Assembly (NCBI RefSeq): GCF_029626105.1 | Contig: NZ_JARUBH010000009.1 | Span: 496,001-560,000 of the forward strand | Direction: 5' to 3' | Length of the DNA stretch: 64,000 bases | DNA from: Solwaraspora sp. WMMD792 | Lineage (GTDB): Bacteria > Actinomycetota > Actinomycetes > Mycobacteriales > Micromonosporaceae | Shown: positions 50,613 to 59,324 of the stretch, piece after piece | Layout of the letters: each line of letters begins with the position of its first letter | How positions within the stretch are numbered: position 1 is the stretch's first letter | Position numbers and translations under genes: made by a program | Notes under the pieces: generated by a model | Told to the model about the DNA's origin: nothing | The model's database searches: none | The model's input: the letters and a program-made list of their open reading frames with translations, nothing else

Positions 50613-51485
50613 TCAGCCCTCCTCGGCGGTCACCGGTACGGCGGTGGTCCGCTGCCGGCGGGGCTGCCGGCGGTTGCGGCGCAGCCGGCGTTCGCGGCCG
50701 AACTCACTGAGGATGGTGCGCAGCACCCGGGTGCCGTCGCGCACCGTGTCGAGGTTGCTCTCGCCGTGGATCCGCAGGTGCTCGATGCTGGGCACCTCGG
50801 TGATCCGCAGCCCGTGGGCGGCGACCCGGACGTTGATCAACGTCTCGATCTCAAAGCCGTCGCCCCACAGCTTGCCACCGTCGGCAGGTCCCGGGGTGGC
50901 CGGGTCGGGCAGGTCCAGCGTCGGGACCACGCGCCGCCAGAAGGCGTTGTAGCCGTAGCACAGGTCGGTGAACCGGGTGCCGAACAGCAGGTTGACCATC
51001 CCGTTGAGACCTTCGTTGCCGAGCCGGCGCAGCGGGGTGATGTCGTGGCTGCCGCCGCCGGCCCGGAAGCGGGAACCCTTGGCGAAGTCGGCTCCGGCGA
51101 GCAGCGCGGCGACGAAGCGCGGGATCTCGGCCGGGTCGGTCGACCCGTCGGCGTCGATCATCACCACGATGTCGCTGGTCGCTGCGGCGAAGCCGCAGGC
51201 GAGGGCGTTGCCCTTGCCGGTACGGGTCTGCTGGACGATCCGCACCGCCGGCCAGAGTTCCCGGGCGACCTGCACCGTACGGTCGACCGAGCCGCCGTCG
51301 ACGACGACGACCTCGTCGACGTCGCGGGGGAGCCGGGCGAAGACGTGCGGCAGGTTCCGTTCCTCGTTGATGGTGGGGATGACGACGGTCACCGACGGCA
51401 GGTGCGGGCCGGGTCGGGTCGGCGGCGGGGTCGGGTGCGGCGCTGCCGGGGTCGGGTGCACGCGGGTGTTGGCGTAGACGGACAT
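50613..51485 (-). CDS. GT2-family glycosyltransferase, dolichyl/polyprenyl-phosphate type
   Basis: Protein of 290 residues and first gene of the operon. Motifs: TVVIPTINEERNLPHV, VVDGGSVDRT, RTGKGNALACGFAAA, MIDADGSTDPAEI (DAD/DxD), GSRFRAGGGSHDITPLRR and the acceptor GDGFEIETLINVRV. The arrangement is typical of undecaprenyl/polyprenyl-phosphate sugar transferases that start lipid-linked glycan synthesis. It lacks the C-terminal membrane segments of DPM1/ArnC types, and the tail is strongly basic. ATG 51485 follows GGAGG. Confidence 0.8.
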   Translation of the reverse strand: MSVYANTRVHPTPAAPHPTPPPTRPGPHLPSVTVVIPTINEERNLPHVFARLPRDVDEVVVVDGGSVDRTVQVARELWPAVRIVQQTRTGKGNALACGFAAATSDIVVMIDADGSTDPAEIPRFVAALLAGADFAKGSRFRAGGGSHDITPLRRLGNEGLNGMVNLLFGTRFTDLCYGYNAFWRRVVPTLDLPDPATPGPADGGKLWGDGFEIETLINVRVAAHGLRITEVPSIEHLRIHGESNLDTVRDGTRVLRTILSEFGRERRLRRNRRQPRRQRTTAVPVTAEEG

Positions 51486-51956
51486 GCCGGTGTCCTCCGG
51501 GGGGTGGGGGGAGGGTGCGGGACACCAGGCGACGCGGGGCCGTTCGCGAGCCGCCCGGACTGACTAGCGGTCCATCACCGGGGGTCAACAACCTGATATG
51601 CCGGTTATTTCGGGCGTCGCGCAGGTCGGTGGGCTGGGTCACATCCGACGCGGCGTAGTTGGTTCGACAAGGGCCGGCATCAGGGTGGCGCCGGGCGTGT
51701 GCGCTGAGCAGTGCCGGGTGGGTTCGTCACCGGCAGGTTTCCGGGCGGTTGCGGTGGGAGCGTTCCCATGACATGATGATGATCGATTGGCGCTGCGGAG
51801 CCAGCCAAGCACACCTGTTTCGCCGAGGGCAACCGGATCTTCCGGCCGGCGATTCGACCGCCGAGTCGTCCATCCGACGACAGGTGGCGCACCGACCTCA
51901 CCAGGGTCCCGGCCGACGTGCCGGTGACCAGTTATGTCGCGAGGAGACAACTCCGC
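51486..51956. other. Divergent region between polysaccharide operon and GH6 cellulase
   Basis: Non-coding, with promoters in both directions. A CelR/CebR-like box is at 51755-51768. A GAGGAGA ribosome site for the cellulase is at about 51940-51946. No other structure stands out. Confidence 0.5.
51755..51768. promoter_or_regulatory. CelR/CebR-like operator TGGGAGCGTTCCCA
   Basis: One mismatch from the 14-bp cellulose-regulator box TGGGAGCGCTCCCA described for CelR of Thermobifida and CebR of Streptomyces. It lies 189 bases before the GH6 gene. No CelR-type gene is in the window apart from the LacI regulator at 23409. Confidence 0.7.
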
Positions 51957-53789
51957 ATGAACCTGAACCCACTACGCGGCGCTGGGCGCTCGCGGATGCG
52001 TCGCGGGCTGTCCGCGGCCGCCGCGGTCGTACTCGGCTCCGGTGTGCTCGTGGTCGCGGCCACCCAGGCCAGCGCTGCGGCCGGGTGTCGTGTCAACTAC
52101 TCGGTCAACCAGTGGAACACCGGATTCACCGCCAACCTGACCGTCACCAACCTCGGTGACCCGCTGAGCAGCTGGGCCCTGGAGTGGGATTACTCCGGCA
52201 ACCAGCAGATCACCCAGGCGTGGAACAGTGAATTCACCCAGAGCGGCAACCGGGTGACTTTGCGCAATGCGCCGTGGAACGGTTCGCTGGGTACCAACGC
52301 CAGCGTCAACCCCGGCTTCAACGCGAGCTACTCCGGTACCAACACCGCGCCCACGGTGTTCCGGCTCAACGGCGTCGCCTGCACCGGTCAGGTTGTCGGC
52401 ACCACGCCGCCGGCCACCACCGCGCCGCCGACGACTGCGCCGCCCACGACTGCGCCGCCGACGACTGCGCCGCCCACGACGGCCCCGCCGACGACCGCGC
52501 CCCCGCCCACCTCCCCGCCGCCGGGTGGGCCGCGGGTGGACAACCCGTACGTGGGTGCGGATGTGTACGTGAACCCGATCTGGAGTGCGAACGCGGCGGC
52601 TGAGCCGGGTGGTAGCCGGATCGCGGACGAGCCGACGGGTGTGTGGCTGGACCGCACGAGTGCGATCTACGGCAACAACAGCCCGACGACGGGTGACATG
52701 GGTCTGGCGGACCATCTGGACGAGGCGGTGGCGCAGGACGCGGCGAACGGTAGTCGTCCGTTGGTGTTCCAGGTGGTGATCTACAACCTGCCGGGTCGGG
52801 ACTGTGCGGCGTTGGCGTCCAACGGTGAGCTGGGTCCGGACGAGATCGACGCGTACCGGGACGACTACATCGATCCGATCGCGGAGATCGTGGGTCGGGC
52901 GGAGTACCGGAATCTGCGGATCGTGGCGGTGATCGAGATCGACTCGCTGCCGAACCTGGTGACGAATGTGGGTTCGCGGGCGACGGCGACGCCTGAGTGT
53001 GACGTGATGCTGGCGAACGGCAACTACGTGACCGGTGTCGGTTATGCGATCTCGCAGTTGGCGGATGTGCCGAATGTGTACAACTACATCGACGCCGGGC
53101 ACCACGGTTGGATCGGCTGGGAGGACAACTTCGGGCCGAGCGCGGATCTGATTGCGGAGGCGGCGAACGCGTCAGGTGCGTCGCCGTCGGATGTGCACGG
53201 GTTCATCACGAACACGGCGAACTACTCGGCGTTGCGCGAGCCGTACATCACGGTGGACTCGACGACGCGTCCGTCGACGTGGATCGACTGGAACAACTAC
53301 AACGACGAGCTGTCGTTCGCGCAGGCGTTCCGGCAGCGGTTGGTGCAGGCCGGGTTCCCGTCGGGTGTCGGCATGCTGATCGACACGTCGCGTAACGGCT
53401 GGGGCGGTCCGGACCGACCGACCGGTCCGAGCAGCGCCGGTGATGTGAACACCCGGGTGGACGAGTCGCGGATCGACCGGCGGTTCCAGAAGGGGAACTG
53501 GTGCAACCAGTCGGGTGCGGGTCTGGGTGAGCGTCCGACTGCGGCGCCCGCTTCGGGTATCGACGCGTACGTGTGGATCAAGCCGCCGGGTGAGTCGGAC
53601 GGGTCGAGCTCGGAGATCCCGAACGACGAGGGTAAGGGCTTCGACCGGATGTGTGACCCGACGTACACGGGTAACCCGCGGAACAACAACAACATGAGTG
53701 GTGCCCTGCCGAACGCGCCGGTCTCCGGGCACTGGTTCTCGGCTCAGTTCCAGGAGCTGATGGCGAACGCGTACCCGCCGTTGTCGTAA
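51957..53789 (+). CDS. Secreted GH6 cellulase with N-terminal CBM2
   Basis: Exported beta-1,4-glucanase, probably a cellobiohydrolase, of 610 residues. ATG 51957 starts a signal peptide with a twin-Arg-like MRRG and AAAAVVLGSGVLVVAA. CBM2 covers about 42-142 (CRVNYSVNQWNTGFTANL), then a PPTTA linker and a GH6 barrel from about 190 to the end. Catalytic features are IYNLPGRDCAA (Asp) and IEIDSLPN (Asp), with long surface loops of the exo type. The cellulase domain uses clearly more G- and T-ending codons than the CBM2, hinting at a module of separate origin. A CelR/CebR-like box lies upstream. Confidence 0.9.
   Translation: MNLNPLRGAGRSRMRRGLSAAAAVVLGSGVLVVAATQASAAAGCRVNYSVNQWNTGFTANLTVTNLGDPLSSWALEWDYSGNQQITQAWNSEFTQSGNRVTLRNAPWNGSLGTNASVNPGFNASYSGTNTAPTVFRLNGVACTGQVVGTTPPATTAPPTTAPPTTAPPTTAPPTTAPPTTAPPPTSPPPGGPRVDNPYVGADVYVNPIWSANAAAEPGGSRIADEPTGVWLDRTSAIYGNNSPTTGDMGLADHLDEAVAQDAANGSRPLVFQVVIYNLPGRDCAALASNGELGPDEIDAYRDDYIDPIAEIVGRAEYRNLRIVAVIEIDSLPNLVTNVGSRATATPECDVMLANGNYVTGVGYAISQLADVPNVYNYIDAGHHGWIGWEDNFGPSADLIAEAANASGASPSDVHGFITNTANYSALREPYITVDSTTRPSTWIDWNNYNDELSFAQAFRQRLVQAGFPSGVGMLIDTSRNGWGGPDRPTGPSSAGDVNTRVDESRIDRRFQKGNWCNQSGAGLGERPTAAPASGIDAYVWIKPPGESDGSSSEIPNDEGKGFDRMCDPTYTGNPRNNNNMSGALPNAPVSGHWFSAQFQELMANAYPPLS
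52408..52531 (+). repeat. Pro-Thr linker repeats in the cellulase gene
   Basis: Direct repeats encoding PPTTA link CBM2 to the GH6 domain. Confidence 0.9.
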
Positions 53790-53807
53790 GGCTGGACGTA
53801 ACGCTGA

Positions 53808-53843
53808 GCGGGGCCCGGTGCCGGACACGGCACCGGGCCCCGC
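53808..53843. terminator. 16-bp GC hairpin after the cellulase gene
   Basis: GCGGGGCCCGGTGCCG (53808-53823) pairs perfectly with 53828-53843 across the loop GACA, followed by CCCCATTT. Located between convergent genes ending at 53789 and 53910, so it can stop both transcripts. Confidence 0.8.
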
Positions 53844-53909
53844 CCCATTTCGGCCGTTGCCACCCGGCGGGACAGCACCCGGCGGGTCAGGGCACGGCGG
53901 GTCAGCGGA

Positions 53910-54221
53910 TCAGGGCACGGTGCGTTCGATTGCTGCGGCACCGTCGTGTTCCAGCTCCCGACGTGCCCGCTCCACCTGCTCCGGGCTGCCGTCACCGCCC
54001 TTGGCCACCGCGAGGTCCTCGGCGTCCCACGCCTGCTCGGCACCGGTCCGCACCCGGGCCGGACCGGACTGGCCGTCCGGTGGCCGGAAGTCCGGACTGT
54101 CCTGCTCGGTGTCCGGGTCGGTGACCAGCAGCGGCACCGTGGTGTCGTCCTCGACTGCGGCGGCCACTGCCGGTTCTTCCTCCAGCGGCACCCGGCCGAT
54201 CGCATTGTCCCGGTCTGTCAT
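53910..54221 (-). CDS. Small acidic hypothetical protein
   Basis: Protein of 103 residues, strongly acidic at its start (EEEPAVAAAVEDDTT), with helical DAEDLAVAKGGDGSPEQVERARR near the end. No family is recognised. ATG 54221 is chosen because GGGAGGGG precedes it; a longer in-frame start at 54332 has a basic, unlikely N-terminus. It is a single gene between a terminator and the pair at 54375-55602. Confidence 0.5.
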   Translation of the reverse strand: MTDRDNAIGRVPLEEEPAVAAAVEDDTTVPLLVTDPDTEQDSPDFRPPDGQSGPARVRTGAEQAWDAEDLAVAKGGDGSPEQVERARRELEHDGAAAIERTVP

Positions 54222-54374
54222 GGCTGCCCCCTCCCGTCGGAGCCGTCGAGGAACCGGGTACCCGGGGCAGCGGCGAATATGTGCGGGCGTCGGCCGGCGG
54301 AAATGCACCGCGACCTCCGGTGCAGTTGGCACCGGAGGTCGCAGAGATCGGCAAGGTCGGGTTCTGGCGACGGA

Positions 54375-54977
54375 TCAGATCGACAGCACCTTGTCCAGCA
54401 GGTCCCGGTAGCGGCGGACCGCCATCCGCAGTTGCTCGGTGTCCTCCGGACCGGCGTCGGTCCACCCGCCGAGTTCGTCGCGCTGCGCGGTCAACGCCGC
54501 GGTGAGCGCCTCGACGGCCTCGGTCACCAGGTTCTGTGCCTCGCCCGCTGCGGCGTGCGGGTCGTCGACGAACCGCAGCTGCACGTCCCGCCACCGGTCC
54601 CGGAACGCGTCCGCCTGCTCCGCCGCGAAGACTCCCGCCGGCGCCGGCTGCCCGGTCTGCTCCGGTTCGCCGCCGTCGCCCACCTGTACGGTGTCGTCGT
54701 CGCTGGGGTCGCGCGGCTCGTGTAGCCGCTCCGGGCCGGCCATCGCCGAGGCCGCGACCGCGCCGCCGACAGTGGCGGCGCCGAACGCGGTCGGCTGTTC
54801 CACCGGCTCGTGGTGGACCGGCTCGTTCCGCTCGGGCGTCGCCACGCCGGAGACGACCTCGGTGCGGTCCGGGTCCACGTACCCGTCGCGGCCGTGACCG
54901 GCGTCCGGCCGGCCCGGTCCGCCGTGCGGGGTGATGACCTCGGTACGTTCGTCGTGCCACTGATCGGTGCGGGTCAT
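54375..54977 (-). CDS. Hypothetical soluble protein, paralogue of the next gene
   Basis: Protein of 200 residues. The N-terminal half is disordered and acidic (RTEVITPHG and RTEVVSGVA echo each other; DPSDDDTV). The C-terminal 80 residues (DRWRDVQLRFVDDPHAAAGE, EQLRMAVRRYRDLLD) are a helical domain shared with the neighbouring membrane protein (DVQTRFVDAPGAAVGD, EQLRQAVVHYRALF). It begins at a GTG and ends 10 bases from the next gene. Function unknown. Confidence 0.55.
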   Translation of the reverse strand: MTRTDQWHDERTEVITPHGGPGRPDAGHGRDGYVDPDRTEVVSGVATPERNEPVHHEPVEQPTAFGAATVGGAVAASAMAGPERLHEPRDPSDDDTVQVGDGGEPEQTGQPAPAGVFAAEQADAFRDRWRDVQLRFVDDPHAAAGEAQNLVTEAVEALTAALTAQRDELGGWTDAGPEDTEQLRMAVRRYRDLLDKVLSI

Positions 54978-54987
54978 GTGTCTCTCC

Positions 54988-55602
54988 TCAGCGGGTCGAA
55001 GCTTCCGTCGGGGTCGAGGCTTGCTCGGTCGGGGTCGAGGCTTGCTCGGTCGGGGCCGCGGTGGGCACGGGGTCCTCGCCGAGCAGCTCGGCGAAGAGCG
55101 CCCGGTAGTGGACCACGGCCTGACGCAACTGCTCGGTGCTCGCCTCCCCGCGCTCGTTGGCCAGATGGATCTCGTGCGCCTCGCGGTACCTGCCGAGCGT
55201 ACGGGCGTGCTCCACGGAGAGCTGAGCCACCTGCTCGTCGTAGTCCCCGGTCGGGTAGCCGAGTTCGGCGATCAGCCGGGTGAGCAGTTCGTCGGCGTCG
55301 CCGACCGCGGCGCCGGGTGCGTCGACGAACCGGGTCTGCACGTCCGCCCAGGCGGCGGCGTAGCGGGTGCGGGACGTTTCGGACAGCGGGGTCAGGGTCA
55401 ACTCGGCGTGCCGGCGTTCCCGTTGCCGGAGCTCGCGCTCGGCTGCGCTGCGGCTGTCCTGCTCGGCGACGACCCGGTCGTACTCCGGACCGAAGGTGCC
55501 ACGCAGGTCGTGGCGCCGCCGCCACCGGGTCCCGAGCAGGGCGAGCGCCGCGAGCACGACGAGAAGTACGGCGGCGATGAGGACGATCTCGATGGGCGAC
55601 AT
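54988..55602 (-). CDS. Hypothetical membrane-anchored protein, paralogue of the previous gene
   Basis: Protein of 204 residues with one N-terminal hydrophobic segment (PIEIVLIAAVLLVVLAALALL) followed by basic residues, giving an Nout-Cin anchor. A coiled region and then a helical domain matching its neighbour follow, with a C-terminal TEQASTP duplication. The pair may form a membrane and soluble subunit of one complex. The GTG/ATG start at 55602 follows GAAGGAGGAAC. Function unknown. Confidence 0.6.
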   Translation of the reverse strand: MSPIEIVLIAAVLLVVLAALALLGTRWRRRHDLRGTFGPEYDRVVAEQDSRSAAERELRQRERRHAELTLTPLSETSRTRYAAAWADVQTRFVDAPGAAVGDADELLTRLIAELGYPTGDYDEQVAQLSVEHARTLGRYREAHEIHLANERGEASTEQLRQAVVHYRALFAELLGEDPVPTAAPTEQASTPTEQASTPTEASTR

Positions 55603-55937
55603 GGTTGTTCCTCCTTCTCACCCTGGTATTCCCGCTCGACCCGGATCCTCAATCCAGGTTTGTCACATTTCCTTGACGATCTCGTCGGCATCTGATCCGG
55701 ATCGCCCGCCGGGATGGTCCGCTGCAGGTCGCGACGACGACCGTGGATGCTGCCGCATGCGGCCACTTTCGGTACGCTCCGTGCCCACAATCGACCGCTG
55801 AGTGCCTCTGGTAGTGCCTGAGCCGTTAATTACGTATCCTTCCGGAGGCGCCGGACACGACTGACCATCCACTCACCCGGACCGGTCGGTTCGCATCCGC
55901 CGCGCCAGCTCAGCCACCACCGCGCCGGCGAGGTCTG
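55603..55937. other. Divergent intergenic region before the conservon
   Basis: 335 bases without a credible gene. Promoters for the membrane-protein pair and the conservon must lie here. An AT-richer run at about 55825-55845 (TTAATTACGTATCC) is the best candidate promoter for the conservon. No repeat or palindrome stood out. Confidence 0.45.
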
Positions 55938-58526
55938 ATGAATACCCGCAACTGGTCGATCCGCTCGAAGATCGTTGCGCTGGTCGCTGTCCCGATCGCC
56001 GCGCTGCTGGCGCTGTGGATCTTCGCGACGTCGTTGACCGTCGGCCCGGCGCTGAGCCTGCTGGGTGCCCAGGCACTGCTCGACGACGTCGGCCGCCCCG
56101 GCGAAGCGGTGGTGGCCGAGCTGCAGCGGGAACGCCGACTCTCCGTGGTGTACCTGTCCCGCGCCGATGGGCAGAACGCGCTGCGCGCCGGTGACCTGCG
56201 GCAGTTGCGAGACCAGTGGGAGGCCACCGACGCGGCGGTCGACGAGTTCCGGAGCTCCGCTCGCGGCGACGAACCGCCGACGGATCCGTCTGTGCTGGAC
56301 GAGCGGATCGCGGCGACCCTGTCCGAGTTGGAGCTGCTGCCGTCCGGCCGAGGGTTCGTCGAACGTCGGGAGATGGACGCAGCCGGCGCGCTGGGCCTGT
56401 ACAGCGGCATCGTCGACACCGCGTTCCAGATGTTCGCAGCGTTGGCCGGGCTGCCGGACAACGAGATCAACCGGCAGGCGCGGGCGCTGACCGACATCGG
56501 CCTGGGCCGCGACCTGCTCGGCCGGACCGACGCTCTGCTCGCCGGGGCCTTCGCCGCCGGCGAGCTGACCGCCGCCGGCCACCTGCAGTTGGTGCAGATC
56601 GTCGCCAACCAGCGGTTCCTGTTCGACCGGGCGGTGGCCGAGCTGCCGGACCCGGACAGCCGGACCTACCACCAGCTCGCCGCCGGTGACGACTACACCG
56701 GGCTGCGGCAGATGCAGGACACGCTGATCGCCGGTGGGCCGGCCGAGGACGGGCTGCCGGTTTCCGAGTCCCGCTGGCGGGCCAGCTACCAGCTGGTCCA
56801 GGAGCAGCTGCGCGACTTCGAGCTGCTCGCCGCCGACGCGCTGGCCGAACGCAGCATGCCGACCGCGATCACCATCCTGGCCCGGCTCGCCGGGGCCGGC
56901 CTGGTCGGCCTGGCCGCGGTGATCGTCTCCGTGGTGATCTCGCTGCGGGTCGGCCGGTCGTTGATCCACCGGTTGACCGGGCTGCGCGCCGCCGCCCTGG
57001 AGCTGGCCGGCGAGCGGCTGCCCGGGGTGGTCGCCCGGCTACGCCGTGGTGAGGACGTCGACGTCGTCACCGAAGCCCCGCCGCTGGAGTACGGCGCCGA
57101 CGAGATCGGCCAGGTCGGGCACGCGTTCAGTGAGGTGCAGCGGACCGCCGTACGGTCGGCCGTCGAGGAGGCGGCGCTGCGTCGCGGGCTGAACGAGACG
57201 TTCCTCAACATCGCCCGACGCAGCCAGACGCTGCTGCACCGGCAGCTGGCCGTACTGGACCGGATGGAACGGCGCAGCACCGACCCGACGGAGCTGGAGG
57301 ACCTGTTCCGGGTCGACCACATGGCGACCCGGATGCGCCGGCACGCGGAGGACCTGGTGATCCTCGCGGGAGCGGCACCGGGCCGGGGCTGGCGCAACCC
57401 GGTGCCGATGGTCGACGTGATCCGGGGCGCCGTCTCCGAGGTCGAGGACTACGCCCGGGTGCACGTCACGACCGTGGAGGCCGCGGCGGTCGCCGGCCGG
57501 GCCGTGGGCGACGTCATCCACCTACTGGCCGAGTTGATCGAGAACGCCACGTCCTTCTCCCCGCCGCAGACCCGGGTCACCGTCATCGGTCAGAGCCTGC
57601 CCAACGGGTACGCGGTCGAGGTCGAGGATCGGGGTCTCGGCATGGAACCGGACGCGATCGAGGACGCCAACCAGCGCCTCGCCGAGCCGCCGAACTTCGA
57701 CCCGCACAACAGCGCCCGGCTCGGCCTGTTCGTCGTCGCCCAGTTGGCGGCCAAGCACGGCGTACGGGTCCGGCTCCGGCCGTCACCGTTCGGCGGGATC
57801 ACCGCCGTCACGCTGATCCCGGCGGAGCTGGTGGTGCCCGAGTCCGAGGTGCTGGCGCTGCCGTCCAGTCGGCCGCCTACCGCACTGACCACGGTCCGGC
57901 AGACTCCCACGCCGGACGCGCTGGCCACCCTCCGGCCGAGCCCCGAGCCGGACGCGTTGACCGCCCTCCGGCCGAGCCCGAGCCCGGGACCGGACCCGGC
58001 CGGCCGACCGACCCCCGAGCCCGCAACGGAGCCGACCGGGGTTCAGCTGCCGGCCCGCCGCCGTCCCACCACCCTGCCGACCCGGCGGTCCAGCGGCGCC
58101 GGCGCGACCACCGAGGACGGCCTGCCGCGCCGGGTACGCCAGTCCAGCCTGGCGCCCCAACTGCGCCAGGCACCCGATTCGTCCGGGGCCGACGGTCAGC
58201 CGCTGCGGGAAGCCCCGCAACGGTCACCGCAGGAGGTGCGGTCCCTGATGTCCGCGTTGCAGGCGGGAACCGCCCGGGGCCGGCAGGCGGCCGGCCTGCC
58301 GGCGGCCGGGCAGCCGGGTGGTACCGGCGACACGACGCCGATCGTCGACGGCGGCCCGGTGCTGCCGGTCGGCGACGGCACCCCCGGTTCCGGCGACGAG
58401 CCGGCTTCCGTGGCATCGGAACCGTCCCCGACCGGGTCGACCGGCCCGGTCCGGGGCACCGCGACTCCGCCTCCGGGCGCGGTGCTGCCGCCCCCGGCGA
58501 CGGAAGAGTCGGAGAGGGAGCTGTAG
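55938..58526 (+). CDS. cvnA: Conservon sensor histidine kinase-like protein
   Basis: Membrane sensor of 862 residues, first gene of a conservon. An N-terminal hydrophobic segment (IVALVAVPIAALLALWIFA) precedes a nitrate/sulfonate-sensor-like (NIT) extracytoplasmic domain (about 45-300) and a second segment (LARLAGAGLVGLAAVIVSVVIS). HAMP and a histidine-kinase-like ATPase follow: LIENATSFSPPQTRV (N box), EVEDRGLGMEPDAI (G1) and GLFVVAQLAAKHGV (G2). A clear phospho-acceptor His motif of the usual H-box is not obvious. The last 200 residues are a Pro-rich tail. In Streptomyces the CvnA-D set forms a G-protein-coupled-like signalling complex. Confidence 0.85.
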   Translation: MNTRNWSIRSKIVALVAVPIAALLALWIFATSLTVGPALSLLGAQALLDDVGRPGEAVVAELQRERRLSVVYLSRADGQNALRAGDLRQLRDQWEATDAAVDEFRSSARGDEPPTDPSVLDERIAATLSELELLPSGRGFVERREMDAAGALGLYSGIVDTAFQMFAALAGLPDNEINRQARALTDIGLGRDLLGRTDALLAGAFAAGELTAAGHLQLVQIVANQRFLFDRAVAELPDPDSRTYHQLAAGDDYTGLRQMQDTLIAGGPAEDGLPVSESRWRASYQLVQEQLRDFELLAADALAERSMPTAITILARLAGAGLVGLAAVIVSVVISLRVGRSLIHRLTGLRAAALELAGERLPGVVARLRRGEDVDVVTEAPPLEYGADEIGQVGHAFSEVQRTAVRSAVEEAALRRGLNETFLNIARRSQTLLHRQLAVLDRMERRSTDPTELEDLFRVDHMATRMRRHAEDLVILAGAAPGRGWRNPVPMVDVIRGAVSEVEDYARVHVTTVEAAAVAGRAVGDVIHLLAELIENATSFSPPQTRVTVIGQSLPNGYAVEVEDRGLGMEPDAIEDANQRLAEPPNFDPHNSARLGLFVVAQLAAKHGVRVRLRPSPFGGITAVTLIPAELVVPESEVLALPSSRPPTALTTVRQTPTPDALATLRPSPEPDALTALRPSPSPGPDPAGRPTPEPATEPTGVQLPARRRPTTLPTRRSSGAGATTEDGLPRRVRQSSLAPQLRQAPDSSGADGQPLREAPQRSPQEVRSLMSALQAGTARGRQAAGLPAAGQPGGTGDTTPIVDGGPVLPVGDGTPGSGDEPASVASEPSPTGSTGPVRGTATPPPGAVLPPPATEESEREL

Positions 58527-58528
58527 CT

Positions 58529-58948
58529 GTGCACACCATGCGGCATGCGATGAACCTCGACTGGCTGCTCGACGACCTCGTCGACCGGGTCCCGACCGCG
58601 CAGCAGGCCGTCGTGCTGTCCGCCGACGGCCTGCTGATGGGCGCGTCGCGAGGGCTGACCCGGGAGGGTGCCGAGCACATGGCGGCGATGGCCGCCGGCT
58701 TCCAGAGCCTCGCCAAGGGCGCCAGCCGGCACTTCGGGTCGGGCCCGGTACGGCAGACCGTGATCGAAATGGAGTCGGCGTACCTGTTCGTCACCGCGGC
58801 CGGGCACGGGGCCTGCCTGGCGGTGCTCAGCGCGGCCGACGCGGACATCGGCCTGATCGCGTACGAGATGGCGATGCTGGTCACCAGGGTCGGGCAGACT
58901 CTCAGCGCGCCGAGCCGGACACCTGCGGCGCAATCCGATGCGGGGTGA
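58529..58948 (+). CDS. cvnB: Roadblock/LC7-domain protein of the conservon
   Basis: Small cytosolic protein of 139 residues with the roadblock/LC7 fold (NLDWLLDDLVDRVPTAQQAV, VLSADGLLMGASRGL). It starts with GTG 58529, 2 bases after the kinase stop. In conservons this subunit binds the GTPase and couples it to the sensor. It overlaps the next gene by 11 bases. Confidence 0.9.
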   Translation: MHTMRHAMNLDWLLDDLVDRVPTAQQAVVLSADGLLMGASRGLTREGAEHMAAMAAGFQSLAKGASRHFGSGPVRQTVIEMESAYLFVTAAGHGACLAVLSAADADIGLIAYEMAMLVTRVGQTLSAPSRTPAAQSDAG

Positions 58949-59324
58949 CCCGGCCGGACCCCACGACTGGCTGGACTCCGACGCCGGCCCGGTGGTCCGT
59001 CCGTACGCGGTGACCGGTGGTCGGGTGCAGCCGACCGGTGCCACCTTCGACCTGCTGGCCTTCGTGGTGGCGAAAGCCCCGGAGGGTGCCGGCGCCGAAG
59101 TTCCGCTGCAGCCGGAACATCGGCGCATCGTCGGGCTGGCCCAGCAGCCGGTCTCGGTCGCCGATCTGGCGGCCGACCTTGATCTCGCGCTCGGTGTGGT
59201 CCGGGTCCTGCTCGGGGACCTGCTCGCCGCCGGACTGATCGCCCTCTACGAACCCCCGGCTTCGGCCGCTCACCCCCACGACGACATACTCAAGGCGGTG
59301 GTCAATGGACTCCGTGCGCTCTAA
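58938..59324 (+). CDS. cvnC: DUF742 protein of the conservon
   Basis: Protein of 128 residues with the DUF742 winged-helix-like layout (VRPYAVTGGRVQPTG, EHRRIVGLAQQPVSVADLAA, VRVLLGDLLAAGLIALYEPP). ATG 58938 lies inside the roadblock gene. It overlaps the GTPase gene by 20 bases, so all four conservon genes are coupled. Confidence 0.9.
   Translation: MRGDPAGPHDWLDSDAGPVVRPYAVTGGRVQPTGATFDLLAFVVAKAPEGAGAEVPLQPEHRRIVGLAQQPVSVADLAADLDLALGVVRVLLGDLLAAGLIALYEPPASAAHPHDDILKAVVNGLRAL

Noticed and set aside
57877-58884. Long minus-strand open frames over the conservon sensor tail
   Set aside because: Antisense to a Pro-rich tail and the roadblock gene; no domain or ribosome site.
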